Below are positions 33,013 through 42,033 of a stretch of 48,636 bases of DNA, in pieces. Numbering within the stretch: position 1 is the stretch's first letter; each line of letters begins with the position of its first letter. The stretch lies in the NCBI RefSeq assembly GCF_001399675.1, contig NZ_LJCO01000056.1:1-48636 (forward strand). The letters are read 5' to 3'. The translations under genes and the position numbers were made by a program. The stretch comes from Paenalicyclobacillus ferrooxydans. Lineage in GTDB: Bacteria > Bacillota > Bacilli > Alicyclobacillales > Alicyclobacillaceae. The notes beneath the pieces are model-generated. The model ran no database searches and was not told the DNA's origin. It worked only from the letters and a program-made list of their open reading frames with translations.

Positions 33013-34483
33013 AGCCCAACTCCTTCAGGTAACCGTTCATCACGAGTTCAACCTGACGACGTTCTTCCTCAAGGCGTCTCAACCCGGCAATAGCGTCCTC
33101 AACGTCAATCTGTTCCTCTTCGTCAGTTGCGTCGATGTATCTAGCAATATTCAAGTTGTAGTCGTTCTGGCGAATTTCATCCAAGTTAACGGCTCGACAA
33201 TATTTATCCTCGTTCTGCCAAGCATCATAAGCTGTCACTATTTTCTGAATGTCCTCGTCACGTAAGAAATTCTGGTTCTTGCCCTCTTGGTAGTCGTTTG
33301 CCCCGTTCAGGAAAAAGACCTTGCCACGCTTGTTAGCGTGCTTGTGGCGGTTGAACACGAGAATGCACGCTGGAATACCCGTTCCATAGAACAGGTTCGA
33401 CGGCAGGCCAACGACCGCTTCTAACAAGTCTTCTTCCATAATCCCTTGACGAATCGTTCCCTCTGCACCACCACGGAACAGAACGCCGTGTGGCATAACA
33501 ACGCCAGCTTTACCATCGTGATTCAACGTGGCAATCATGTGCTGGACGAACGCCAAGTCACCTTTGTCCTTGGGTGGCAGACCGAAACGAAAACGTCCAT
33601 ATCCGTCCGACTCCACGTCCTCGCGTCCCCATCCCTTCAAGCTGAACGGTGGATTCGCAATGACTCTGTCGTAAAGCATCAGTTCGCCGTCCTGAACCAA
33701 CTTCGGGTCACGAATGGTGTCGCCCTTTTCGATGCGGTGGTCACTCAGACCGTGCAACAGCAGGTTCATTTTGCAGATGGCCCACGTGTTCAAATTCTTT
33801 TCTTGACCGTGCAACGTCACATTACGTGGATTACCGCCCGTAGCTTTGATGTAATCGACGGACTGAATCAACATTCCACCTGATCCTGCCGTTGGGTCAC
33901 AGATACGCATACCTTCTTGGGGCTTAATGAGCTTGACAATCAGTTCAACGACCTTCGATGGCGTGTAAAATTCTCCGCCCTTTTTGCCTGCGTCGTCGGC
34001 AAATTGTTTAATCAGATACTCGTACGCACGCCCCAACATGTCTGGTTCGGACAGATTGGCGTTCGACAGATCAATGGCACTGAAATGTTGGATTAAGCGT
34101 GAAACGGTGGAGTCAGGTAGACGTTCCTTGTCGTTGAAGTCGATTGTTGCCAAAACACCTTGAAGTGTGGCGTTCTCTTCTTCCAACAACTCAAAGGCGT
34201 GATTAATCGCCGCTCCGATGTCTTGAGTGATGGACTGAATATGTGACCATCGAGCACGTTCCGGGACGAAGAATTGGTGTTCGTCGTGATCATACCAACC
34301 GTAATCGCCACCTTCCTCACGCTGGATTTTTTCTGCTTTCTCAACGAATACATCATTGAGACGCTTCAAAAACAGCATACCGAAGATGTAGTTTTTATAG
34401 TCTGACGAGTCGATACTGCCTCGTAGTATGTTTGCAGATTCCCAGAGATGGGATTCGAGTTGTTGTAGGGTTAGTTTGCTCAA
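33002..34483 (-). CDS. hsdM: Type I DNA methyltransferase subunit (493 aa)
   Basis: An N6-adenine methyltransferase. The N-terminal helical domain reads [20 protein letters not shown]. The SAM site is [16 protein letters not shown] (about residue 210) and the catalytic motif NPPF ([13 protein letters not shown], about 285). The true start is the TTG at 34483, with GGAGG eight bases upstream; the longer frame adds 36 unrelated residues. It is first in the hsdM-hsdS-hsdR operon and divergent from the gene at 34697. Confidence 0.95.
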   Translation of the reverse strand: MSKLTLQQLESHLWESANILRGSIDSSDYKNYIFGMLFLKRLNDVFVEKAEKIQREEGGDYGWYDHDEHQFFVPERARWSHIQSITQDIGAAINHAFELLEEENATLQGVLATIDFNDKERLPDSTVSRLIQHFSAIDLSNANLSEPDMLGRAYEYLIKQFADDAGKKGGEFYTPSKVVELIVKLIKPQEGMRICDPTAGSGGMLIQSVDYIKATGGNPRNVTLHGQEKNLNTWAICKMNLLLHGLSDHRIEKGDTIRDPKLVQDGELMLYDRVIANPPFSLKGWGREDVESDGYGRFRFGLPPKDKGDLAFVQHMIATLNHDGKAGVVMPHGVLFRGGAEGTIRQGIMEEDLLEAVVGLPSNLFYGTGIPACILVFNRHKHANKRGKVFFLNGANDYQEGKNQNFLRDEDIQKIVTAYDAWQNEDKYCRAVNLDEIRQNDYNLNIARYIDATDEEEQIDVEDAIAGLRRLEEERRQVELVMNGYLKELGYGE

Positions 34484-34696
34484 GTACGTGGCCTCCGAAT
34501 GGTTAATTCTACTGGATATATTGTACAACACACAGGAAAATTCATGTATGGTAGGTATAGGAGATAGAATCAGCAAAACTACCTGAGACAAATTCCATCG
34601 TTTTACAGCGAATCATTGTTTTGAGTTTGAATCGTGAGTGTTCATCGAGGATTAATACCGACAAGTGTTAGTTCACAAGATGGAAGGTGAGGTAGC

Positions 34697-35161
34697 ATGC
34701 TGCTTTCTCAAAATGACGCAGATGAGTTGCTTTCAATGATAAAGAAAATCCGAGAAACCAGTCCTATAAACTTCCCAAAACTTGGAAAGTCAGTTCAAAT
34801 GGAAGCCACTTCAGCTAACGAAACGGTAAAGTTTGTTTTCGACGTTAATCGCAAGGGTACACTGAAAGTGACAAAAGTGACATATCAAACTCGCTATCAA
34901 AAATCAGTAATACTTCTTCGCCTCGACATAGACGGACCTGAACATTTGAATCCTGATGGCACAATTATTCCATGTCCACATATTCATGTATATCGCGAAG
35001 GTTTCGACGACAGTTGGGCGTTTCCATTAGACAAAGAAATCAAAACAGATGCGTCGGATTTACTTCAAGTGTTGAGTGACTTTTTGGACTACAATAAAGT
35101 AGTTGACAGACCGCCAATATTGTACACGGGAGGAGGACTTTTTGATGACCACGAAGGATGA
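34697..35161 (+). CDS. Hypothetical partner of a DUF1828-type protein (154 aa)
   Basis: The protein (LLSQNDADELLSMIKKI, then LLRLDIDGPEHLNPDG and CPHIHVYREGFDDSWAFPL) resembles a family I recall as DUF6978, typically encoded just before DUF1828 proteins. Here the next gene overlaps by 17 bp. Pairs like this look like toxin-antitoxin or defence units, but I know of no proven function. Confidence 0.6.
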   Translation: MLLSQNDADELLSMIKKIRETSPINFPKLGKSVQMEATSANETVKFVFDVNRKGTLKVTKVTYQTRYQKSVILLRLDIDGPEHLNPDGTIIPCPHIHVYREGFDDSWAFPLDKEIKTDASDLLQVLSDFLDYNKVVDRPPILYTGGGLFDDHEG

Positions 35162-35912
35162 CTTACAGCGGGTTTATTTTGAGTGGTTGAAAGAGAGAAC
35201 TAAATTCGTCGACCTTAAGAATGCCGTTGAGATCACGACGCCCCTAATCGACCGTCATAACGACTTCCTTCAAATCTATGCCATCAAAAACGGGAACTCC
35301 CTTCGATTGACGGACAATGGGTACATCTTGAGCGATCTAGAGATGTCGGGAATCGATGTTAAATCATCACCACGAAGAAGAGAAATGCTCACAGTCATTC
35401 TAAATAGACATGGCGTGTCTCTTACAGTCGATGATGAATTATGTATAGATGCAACTTTTGAGACGTTTCCGCAACATAAGCATATGCTTCTTCAGGCAAT
35501 GTTGGCTATCAACGATATGTTTATGACGTCGCGTTCAAATGTTGTTGGCCTTTTCTTAGAGGACGTTGAAAACTACTTTGTAGAAAAAGAAGTAATCTAC
35601 GTACAAAATGTAAATTTTACCGGAAAAAGTGGGCTTAGTCATAGTTACGACTTTGTACTTCCCAAGACCAAATCTAAGCCTGAGCGAGTGGTTCAAACTT
35701 TCAACAATCCTTCCCGACAGAACGCGGAAGTTTTACTGTTCTCTTGGAACGACACTCGTTCCACCAGAAAGTCAGACTCAGTGCTTTATGCGATCCTGAA
35801 CGACGCGGATCGAAAGGTTAATGCTGATGTGATTTCGGCCTTAAAGCAATATGAAGTTGAGACTATTTTATGGTCACAACGTGACAAGCATCTTCACAAC
35901 TTGACTGCGTAA
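35145..35912 (+). CDS. DUF1828/DUF1829-type protein (255 aa)
   Basis: The N-terminal part has VEITTPLIDRHNDFLQIYAI then LRLTDNGYILSDLEMSGID, the hallmark of DUF1828. The C-terminal half (YDFVLPKTKSKPERVVQTFN, VLLFSWNDTR) corresponds to DUF1829. It starts at an ATG with GGAGG and overlaps the upstream gene. Frequently found on mobile elements beside restriction genes. The mechanism is unknown. Confidence 0.75.
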   Translation: MTTKDDLQRVYFEWLKERTKFVDLKNAVEITTPLIDRHNDFLQIYAIKNGNSLRLTDNGYILSDLEMSGIDVKSSPRRREMLTVILNRHGVSLTVDDELCIDATFETFPQHKHMLLQAMLAINDMFMTSRSNVVGLFLEDVENYFVEKEVIYVQNVNFTGKSGLSHSYDFVLPKTKSKPERVVQTFNNPSRQNAEVLLFSWNDTRSTRKSDSVLYAILNDADRKVNADVISALKQYEVETILWSQRDKHLHNLTA

Positions 35913-36173
35913 AGACGTATTACCACTTACAGTATGTGCGCCACGTTGCACATGCTGTTTTTTTGCATACACCCGAATAATTCGATCTTCTATAGTCGTC
36001 ATACTTTAAAGAAGATCATTACCGATAGAGTAAAGTCATCCGGTAATGATTGTCAGAAATTATCAAACGCAGTAATGACAACGGATTTTCGATGTCTGTT
36101 TTGTTACTGTTTATATGTTACCGAAAATAATAGTACAATGAGTACGAAAAACATACGGAACGAGGTTTTGCGA

Positions 36174-36758
36174 ATGGCCAAGTTGGCTTACATAAGAGTT
36201 TCGTCCGAAGGTCAAAACACGGCACGTCAAAGGAAAGCATTGAAGGGTGCTGGTTGTACAGCCTTTTACGAAGAGAAGATTTCTGGTGCAACAATGGAAC
36301 GTCCTGAACTGAAACGACTATTGAATGAACTGCAAGAGGGCGATGTTGTGTACGTACACGAAATCAGTCGTCTATCACGGTCAACAAAAGACCTATTAGA
36401 AATCATTGAACAAATCAAGTCTAAGGGTGCGGGTCTGAGGTCGATTACGGAAACATGGCTAGACACCTCGAGTGCAAATCCGATGCACGAATTTCTGTTG
36501 ACCATATTTTCTGGACTCGTGCAGTTTGAGAGGTCAATGATTAAGCAGCGTCAGCGGGAAGGGATTGAAATTGCCAAGAAGGATGGAAGGTTCAGAGGTC
36601 GTAAACCTGAACTTGTTAGCGGTGGCAAAGCAGAACGCCGTCTTCAGGAAATCATCAAAGCGTACAAAGAGGGCAAGTCGGTACGACACATCCGAGAGGT
36701 TTACAAGGTAGGCACAGGCACGCTGTACAAGATACTGGAACGCGAGGGGTTGCGTTGA
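36174..36758 (+). CDS. Serine recombinase, resolvase/invertase type (194 aa)
   Basis: The catalytic domain begins MAKLAYIRVSSEGQNTARQR, with the catalytic Ser in VSS (residue 10). It continues HEISRLSRSTKDLLEII and SGLVQFERSMIKQRQREGI. A short C-terminal HTH follows (VRHIREVYKVGTGTLYKIL). This is the size of Tn3-family resolvases and plasmid multimer-resolution enzymes. The longer frame upstream is not coding. The AT-rich 260 bp before it (35913-36173) may hold a res-like site. No transposase is adjacent, so a plasmid or island resolution role is plausible. Confidence 0.9.
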   Translation: MAKLAYIRVSSEGQNTARQRKALKGAGCTAFYEEKISGATMERPELKRLLNELQEGDVVYVHEISRLSRSTKDLLEIIEQIKSKGAGLRSITETWLDTSSANPMHEFLLTIFSGLVQFERSMIKQRQREGIEIAKKDGRFRGRKPELVSGGKAERRLQEIIKAYKEGKSVRHIREVYKVGTGTLYKILEREGLR

Positions 36759-37031
36759 GGACGGACGAGGGGCGTTTTCACATCCAGTAAATCGCGACCC
36801 ACCTTCTCAAATTGTCTTCACTCAGCAACCCAGAGTTCTAACTGTCCGACGTTCCCGACTAGTGTTGCATTGCGTACCCCCACAAGCAGAAAAGTCAGTT
36901 GCATGTTTATACAGCGCGCATTTGATAAACTTGTTGGAGTAACTGGCGGGAAAATACAATACGCCCTCCTTTTTGGGAGTGAAACGGAATGTCGAGCTGT
37001 TCCGTCTTCTTTATCGAAAGAAGGGATCATT

Positions 37032-37556
37032 ATGCACGTTAAGAAAATCGGGACGGCAGTAATCGCCCTGACCACCATAGGGATTCTTGTGAGCTGTGGA
37101 ACCGTAAAACAGGAAGTTAAACAGTCTGTAAGTAATAGTACCGAGAACACTTCGAGTCCGACACAGACATTCCACATGGTAGTCCGCAAATTGACGTCAG
37201 CAGAAAAGAACTCTATGCACCAACTACAATCCTCAAACGCTGTTTGGCAAGACGGTAATTGGGTAAATCCGAAGAATGCCAATCTGAACGGACCCCGATA
37301 TGTCATGACTGCGATGTTACAACCAACGAACAACATCAATAGCCCGCACACTGTTCCTGCCATCATTATCTATCGAGAAAACGCTGCCGCCTATGGAAGT
37401 GGGCAACCTGAACAGAGCGTTTACAAGTGCCCCAAGAACATTGGAAACTTCAATATCACAGGTATGAGCAAAAGCGGAACAGTCCTATACTGGCAGAGCG
37501 ACAAAGGACAATCAGGCAAGTTCAGTCTAAAAACACATACGTGGTCGTTTCAATAG
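37032..37556 (+). CDS. Lipoprotein of unknown function (174 aa)
   Basis: The start is the ATG at 37032 with AAGAAGGGA upstream; it opens a signal peptide with lipobox ILVSC. A short Ser/Thr linker precedes a domain with VVRKLTSAEKNSMHQLQSS and AVWQDGNWVNPKNA. No family recognised. The 270 bp between it and the recombinase has no convincing gene. Confidence 0.7.
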   Translation: MHVKKIGTAVIALTTIGILVSCGTVKQEVKQSVSNSTENTSSPTQTFHMVVRKLTSAEKNSMHQLQSSNAVWQDGNWVNPKNANLNGPRYVMTAMLQPTNNINSPHTVPAIIIYRENAAAYGSGQPEQSVYKCPKNIGNFNITGMSKSGTVLYWQSDKGQSGKFSLKTHTWSFQ

Positions 37557-37780
37557 TCGAGAATCCCCTCAAGTTGTTGAACAAACGAGGGCATATTTTC
37601 TGTAAGAAATTCACACAACACTTGCACAAACATTCGTTCGAATACCGTTATGCTTGTTGTACTCTCGGGAAGTACACAAGAGTTATTACTGTAATAATGG
37701 GTAATAATCCGGAATTTGGAGTGTCGCTTAGCGGGATGTGAGTCCGTCTTATTCGTGAACAACAAGGAGGGAACTTGTAA

Positions 37781-38443
37781 ATGAAGCGAAATAAGAAATG
37801 GTTGACAGCAGGACTGGCACTAAGCATTGTTGGAGTTCTTGCTGGATGTGCAACCCCAGGTAATACAACCAGTTCAAAGGTAAAGAATTTGGGAACCACA
37901 AGTACACTGCAGCTCACTTCGAACTCGACCAATAATGTATCACAACAAACGAACAGCAGTACAAACACCACAAATAGCTCTCAAAACCAGAATTCAGGGC
38001 AACAAGGCGGAACCGAATCCGTCAAATACTCTAAAACACAAACGTCATTGATTCAAAAAGCGGCTCAGTTAAACGGGGTAACGATGCCTTATGTTCCTAC
38101 AATTAGTTTAAAAGGTGACATTTTTCAAAATGCAGGCGGAACAAATACTTCACCCAATTCAATACCAAAAGATGGAACATTCAGCGTCGTCTTTAAGAAC
38201 ATGGTCTTCAATGAAAGTAACACTCCCATTATCGGTGGTGGCGTGGTCATAAAAAAACAGAATACAATCCTCAAAAGCGGTATCTCAGCACAATGGATTG
38301 AAGTCCAAGGAAAAATTGGCTCTCCAAGTTGGGTGTTGAGTTTTAAGGATGGTAACACATACATCAATATGGGAACAAAAGGGACGAAAGATCAAACACT
38401 CAACATCGCAAATAGTCTTGTGCCTTTGCACGCGCTTCGTTAG
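37781..38443 (+). CDS. Lipoprotein, Asn/Ser/Thr-rich (220 aa)
   Basis: The signal peptide and lipobox (VLAGC, Cys23) are supported by AAGGAGGG. Residues 35-85 are low-complexity Asn/Ser/Thr/Gln. The C-terminal domain (YVPTISLKGDIFQNAGG, VVFKNMVFNESNTPIIGGGV) is strand-rich. It resembles the other lipoproteins of the window in layout only. The regions 37557-37780 and 38444-38670 show nothing I can call. Confidence 0.7.
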   Translation: MKRNKKWLTAGLALSIVGVLAGCATPGNTTSSKVKNLGTTSTLQLTSNSTNNVSQQTNSSTNTTNSSQNQNSGQQGGTESVKYSKTQTSLIQKAAQLNGVTMPYVPTISLKGDIFQNAGGTNTSPNSIPKDGTFSVVFKNMVFNESNTPIIGGGVVIKKQNTILKSGISAQWIEVQGKIGSPSWVLSFKDGNTYINMGTKGTKDQTLNIANSLVPLHALR

Positions 38444-38670
38444 TGTAAAAGCATGGTGGACAGCGAAATCCACTCCTAAACTGTCTGATGACCACGGGAT
38501 TAGTTTGACTGTTCTTCTGGGACAAACGAGGGCAAATGCGACACAAGAGCGCATCACTCATTATGAATAAACATGAATACCAATGTATGAAATATCAAAA
38601 ACTTCATCGTTCACATTCGACTACAGAACCAACAGTCGAAAACCTTTAATCGGGTAAAGAGTACCAATGT

Positions 38671-39579
38671 TCAACTTACCCATCGGCACTCTTTTGGGTC
38701 TTTGTTAAATTGGAACTCTTTAAACGAAACCGTACGCAGCTGATGCCTTTCCGTCCGCTCAAGATACTGCACGCGGCAGCATAACCTCGGCTCGATCCAC
38801 TGCACGCCTTTCCTCTGATCCGTATGGATGTCATTCGCAACCATCAGGAAAGCCTTCTTCTCGTCTGGTGACATCCCGTACTCTACTACGGCCACAGATT
38901 TGTTGACCGTCGTCGGGAAATGCAAACCGACGACTAGCCCAAACTGAGGCTCTGTACGATAGCCAAGAATGACCGTGTCAATCTGTTTCCAGTTCTTCAC
39001 CTTTATCCAGTCGCCCGACCGCACGCCCGGCTGATAAAGCGAATCAGCACGCTTCGCAACGATGCCTTCCCAGTTACGACGCACCGTCTCTGCCTTCAAC
39101 GCGATGCCGTTGCCCGCAAAGTATGGCGTGGTGATTAGTTGGTCTGATGGCTTCACGATAGACTTCAACACGTCCTTGCGCTCCATCAAGGTCGCGTTCG
39201 TTAGCAAGTCACCATCATATAGGACATCAAACGCGACAAACGTTGCAGGATGCGTGGATAAGGCACGTTGTATCTTTTGAGGCTACGTCAACCTCCCACG
39301 ATGGGCGAAGTCATCGAACACAGAACGCCCGTCTCTGATACACACGCCTTCACAGTCTAGAATAGCTGACTCAGCTTGTATAGCATCATGAACTGCTTCG
39401 AGTTCCGGGAACTTGCGAGTCACGCAGTTCCCCTGCCTCGTGTATGCCGCAATCCTGTCACCTTGCTTGTGGATCAGGATTCGCCATCCGTCCCATTTCG
39501 GCTCAAATATATAGTTTTCGTCGTCGAAGGCTTTGTTGGCCATGGTCAAAAGCATTGGTTGGATCGATGTGAATATCAT
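38671..39579 (-). pseudogene. ATP-dependent DNA ligase (LigD type) with in-frame stop
   Basis: The adenylation motif EPKWDGWRILIHK (nucleotide-binding Lys, about residue 28) and DCEGVCIRDGRSVFDDF lie in the first part. EGIVAKRAD and SGDWIKVKNWKQIDTVILG (motifs IV-V and entry to the OB domain) lie in the second. The two parts are in the same frame, separated only by a TAG at 39283-39285 (codon 99). The flanking translation (RLT-stop-PQKIQRALSTH, then FVAFDVLYDGDLL) fits the family without a gap. It is therefore a nonsense-inactivated gene, a readthrough case, or a sequencing error. LigD-type ligases act in end joining. No Ku gene is in the window. Confidence 0.75.
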
Positions 39580-39803
39580 GTTATGTCACCTTGAACAATC
39601 ATGACAAACCAAGCGGGAACAGACTAGAGGGGCTTTCTGGTAGTTCAAGGTTAGTATGAGAGTAACAACGAGGCCATGGATGCGGAATCCTGCACAGACC
39701 GTAAGTTTCTGGAACTTACGGGAAAGATGCTGGTTTCAGCATGATTTATCGAGAATCAACTACCCACCGTTACCGTCGAAGTTGCGTACCTAACCAGTAA
39801 TGG

Positions 39804-40048
39804 TCACATATTAAAACGGCCAACGGGATTTGAGGTATCGAAGCGTACTTCACGAGGCCAGCGATTATTTTCGACGGTCCACTTAGCCACATCGTATCCG
39901 CTGCGCCAGGTGCGTATATCGCAGTCCAGTGATAGTACCTCTATACCGCATCTGGCTAACACTAGAATTGCCTCATCGTCATGCAAATGTGAAGCCCACC
40001 GGACATTGCCGAATGTCATCCATGAACCAATTGATCACCAATATTCAT
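39804..40048 (-). pseudogene. Broken cyclic-phosphate-processing receiver (cREC-like) gene
   Basis: The C-terminal frame reads DDEAILVLARCGIEVLSLDCD, then SGYDVAKWTVENNRWP, then FDTSNPVGRFNM, matching the cREC family pattern (usually SLDHDLG...TGYDV...N-P-x-G). The expected N-terminus appears in other frames (MDDIRQCPVGFTF after GGAGGGATGAAT). At least two indels near 40030 and 39990 therefore break the gene. The region 39580-39803 holds only a small hairpin (39699-39721). Confidence 0.5.
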
Positions 40049-40176
40049 CCCTCCGATTTGTGCCAAAGGAAGCTTCTCACGAAAGTTAGCGACGTGATCT
40101 ACAAGCAAACGTATATACTTACTCGCTCCTCGTACAGAGGTAGTGAAACCAATAGCAGAAAGGAGTGAACGAGCCG

Positions 40177-40581
40177 ATGTTACCAATCGATTATGTTTTA
40201 GCGCATGCAGGTCTAGGCTACAAGGATGAGTGGGAAACACAGTATAGTAATTACGTCAAAGAAGATGGCACTTTGGTTGTCAGTGGGCAAGTATGGCTGT
40301 TTAGCCGTTATGAACCTCTCGACTATGCGTCGGTACAAGTTATTCGTGACGGACAACTCATCAATGTCTTTTGGAGTCAGAGTGTAGCCGAGCATATTTG
40401 TGGAGATGTTTACGGCGAACGCGAAGGATGGGTGCCGGATTTTTGGGGACTTGATATTCTTACAGCGTTCTATCGATTACTGGACGAACTTGAGTTATTA
40501 GAAAATGGTTCTCCAGTGCTGGATTTGGACCGGGTAATCGAGGTTGAAGAAATCCCTACGTTATCAGCTTGGCAAGCTTAA
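40177..40581 (+). CDS. Hypothetical protein (134 aa)
   Basis: Start at the ATG with AAGGAG 11-12 bp upstream. An acidic alpha/beta protein (LPIDYVLAHAGLGYKDEWE, WVPDFWGLDILTAFYRLLDE). No family recognised. A strong terminator follows at 40598. Confidence 0.6.
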   Translation: MLPIDYVLAHAGLGYKDEWETQYSNYVKEDGTLVVSGQVWLFSRYEPLDYASVQVIRDGQLINVFWSQSVAEHICGDVYGEREGWVPDFWGLDILTAFYRLLDELELLENGSPVLDLDRVIEVEEIPTLSAWQA

Positions 40582-40597
40582 AACATATAGCGCACAA

Positions 40598-40640
40598 AAA
40601 ACACCCTCCGCATCCGACCATACATGCGGGGGGTGTTTTA
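40598..40640 (+). terminator. Intrinsic terminator
   Basis: AAACACCCTCCGCAT pairs with ATGCGGGGGGTGTTT, followed by TTAAAAGG. It lies 17 bp after the stop of the 40177 gene. The A-rich left flank also allows leftward termination after the small gene at 40678. Confidence 0.8.
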
Positions 40641-40677
40641 AAAGGAGTGTCGCCCCGTCCTTAAGTTGATAAAGAAA

Positions 40678-40833
40678 TTAAACCTCATGCAGGTTGGCAA
40701 TGAGGTTATATATTCCAACCTCCGCAATTGCCCCAATGCCGACTGTTGCAGCAACTGGCAGAGTACCGATCGAGCCAAAGGTCGCACCGAACGCCAACGC
40801 AGCCACCCGTCCTTTGCGATTGTTTGTGCCCAT
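40678..40833 (-). CDS. Small Gly/Ala-rich hydrophobic peptide (51 aa)
   Basis: An ORF that short-ORF cutoffs would miss. ATG with AGGTG six bases upstream. A basic start (MGTNNRKGR) is followed by a long hydrophobic Gly/Ala/Val stretch (AALAFGATFGSIG, VAATVGIGAIAEVGIYNL). This could be a membrane peptide, a bacteriocin-like peptide or a small toxin. It follows the Nudix gene by 24 bp and is probably co-transcribed with it, ending before the terminator at 40598-40640. No immunity or export gene is nearby. Confidence 0.5.
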   Translation of the reverse strand: MGTNNRKGRVAALAFGATFGSIGTLPVAATVGIGAIAEVGIYNLIANLHEV

Positions 40834-40857
40834 GATCACACCTGTTTAAGCCTTCCC

Positions 40858-41301
40858 CTATCCCCTCAAGGCTGCACTCACAGCCCATGCCTGATTGTTT
40901 AGAAATAGTGACTCATTGGCCTTCCCTGCGCTTAGCCACGAGAATTCCAATTCCTCGATGGCATCATCGGCCTTGCCGAGTATCTCAGCCAAATAAAAAT
41001 GACCAACGGTAAGTCGTGATTCGCCTTCCAAAGTCACATAATACTGATCCGCCTGACCAACAATATAAGCCCCAATACGAATGCCGTACCCTGCCTCTTC
41101 TAGCACTTCGCGTTTGAGGCAAGTTACATGGTCTTCTCCGGGTTCAATGCCACCTCGGGGCAACATGTGGTGGCCTTTCTGTCTTGATACCGTGGCTACT
41201 TCAATTTCATCTGGATTTCTGAAAATGACCGCATACGCACTCTCTCTAGGTATGTAATTCACACCTACGATTGGCTCACCAAATGACATTTTGTCGTTCA
41301 C
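40858..41301 (-). CDS. Nudix hydrolase (147 aa)
   Basis: A complete Nudix box: GGIEPGEDHVTCLKREVLEE followed by AGY (about residues 50-72), with the metal-binding RE..EE residues. It hydrolyses a nucleoside-diphosphate-linked substrate that cannot be told from sequence. The start is a GTG with GGAGAG upstream. Leftward, between a methyltransferase gene and the small hydrophobic peptide. Confidence 0.85.
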   Translation of the reverse strand: MNDKMSFGEPIVGVNYIPRESAYAVIFRNPDEIEVATVSRQKGHHMLPRGGIEPGEDHVTCLKREVLEEAGYGIRIGAYIVGQADQYYVTLEGESRLTVGHFYLAEILGKADDAIEELEFSWLSAGKANESLFLNNQAWAVSAALRG

Positions 41302-41374
41302 AACGGCACTCTCCGTTTGTTCCCCTTCGGGGTCAATAGATATAATGTCAGTCCGCTTTCGACAACGGCAATTC

Positions 41375-41929
41375 TCAACAAATGCGTCTTGCCAATATAG
41401 CCGACGCCTTAAGAGAAGTGCGAACTTCTATACTGGCCAATTGATTGTGATGGAGCCAAGCGTCCCGAACTAGATCGGGTTTCCTTTTCCATTCTTCCGT
41501 CCAAAACTCCACTGGTGTCAAATCATCAATCACAATCAAACCACCGACTTCTGTTGCGTTTACGACCTTATCGATGCCTTCTAGTTTCGCGGGCTTTGCG
41601 TCTACGAAAACAAGTCGGAACGGACCTTCGTGCAAAATCCGCTCCCAGTCCCCAACAATCTGATGAACATTGGGATGTTCTACAAACAACTTACGTGTTT
41701 CAATTGCTCGTTCTTCATCATTGTCCACCGTGTAGACATCAAGGGAAGTCGCACTCGCAATCCAAGCAGTGCTAACACCACATCCCGTGCCAATTTCCGC
41801 GACTTTGCCAGACTGAATGTGACCTGCCAGTAAGTGCAGTAACTGTCCAAACTCGTCTAAGCATGAGTTCTCGAAACCTAACGATTCTGCTAATTTCATG
41901 GCAGGGTCAACAAGTGATGGTCTTTGCAA
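41375..41929 (-). CDS. Class I SAM-dependent O-methyltransferase-like protein (184 aa)
   Basis: The SAM site is GKVAEIGTGCGVSTAWIA (about residues 40-57), followed by VYTVDNDEERA and FRLVFVDAKPAKLEGID, the Asp-containing metal/catalytic region of catechol-OMT-like enzymes. The start is a TTG with GGAGG upstream. The substrate is unknown. Confidence 0.8.
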   Translation of the reverse strand: MQRPSLVDPAMKLAESLGFENSCLDEFGQLLHLLAGHIQSGKVAEIGTGCGVSTAWIASATSLDVYTVDNDEERAIETRKLFVEHPNVHQIVGDWERILHEGPFRLVFVDAKPAKLEGIDKVVNATEVGGLIVIDDLTPVEFWTEEWKRKPDLVRDAWLHHNQLASIEVRTSLKASAILARRIC

Positions 41930-42033
41930 CCCGGTATCCTCCTAGATCATTTCTTAGAATCGATATGCTTTGTATCCTGCTTCGATGCGGTGTGTCTTCT
42001 AAAGTCCCAGGCGGTCCAACCAAAGTGATTGTG

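Noticed and set aside
35934-36173. 80-residue N-terminal extension of the serine recombinase
   Set aside because: The family starts at MAKLAYIRVSS; the extension is Cys/Phe-rich AT-rich translation with no ribosome site at its start.
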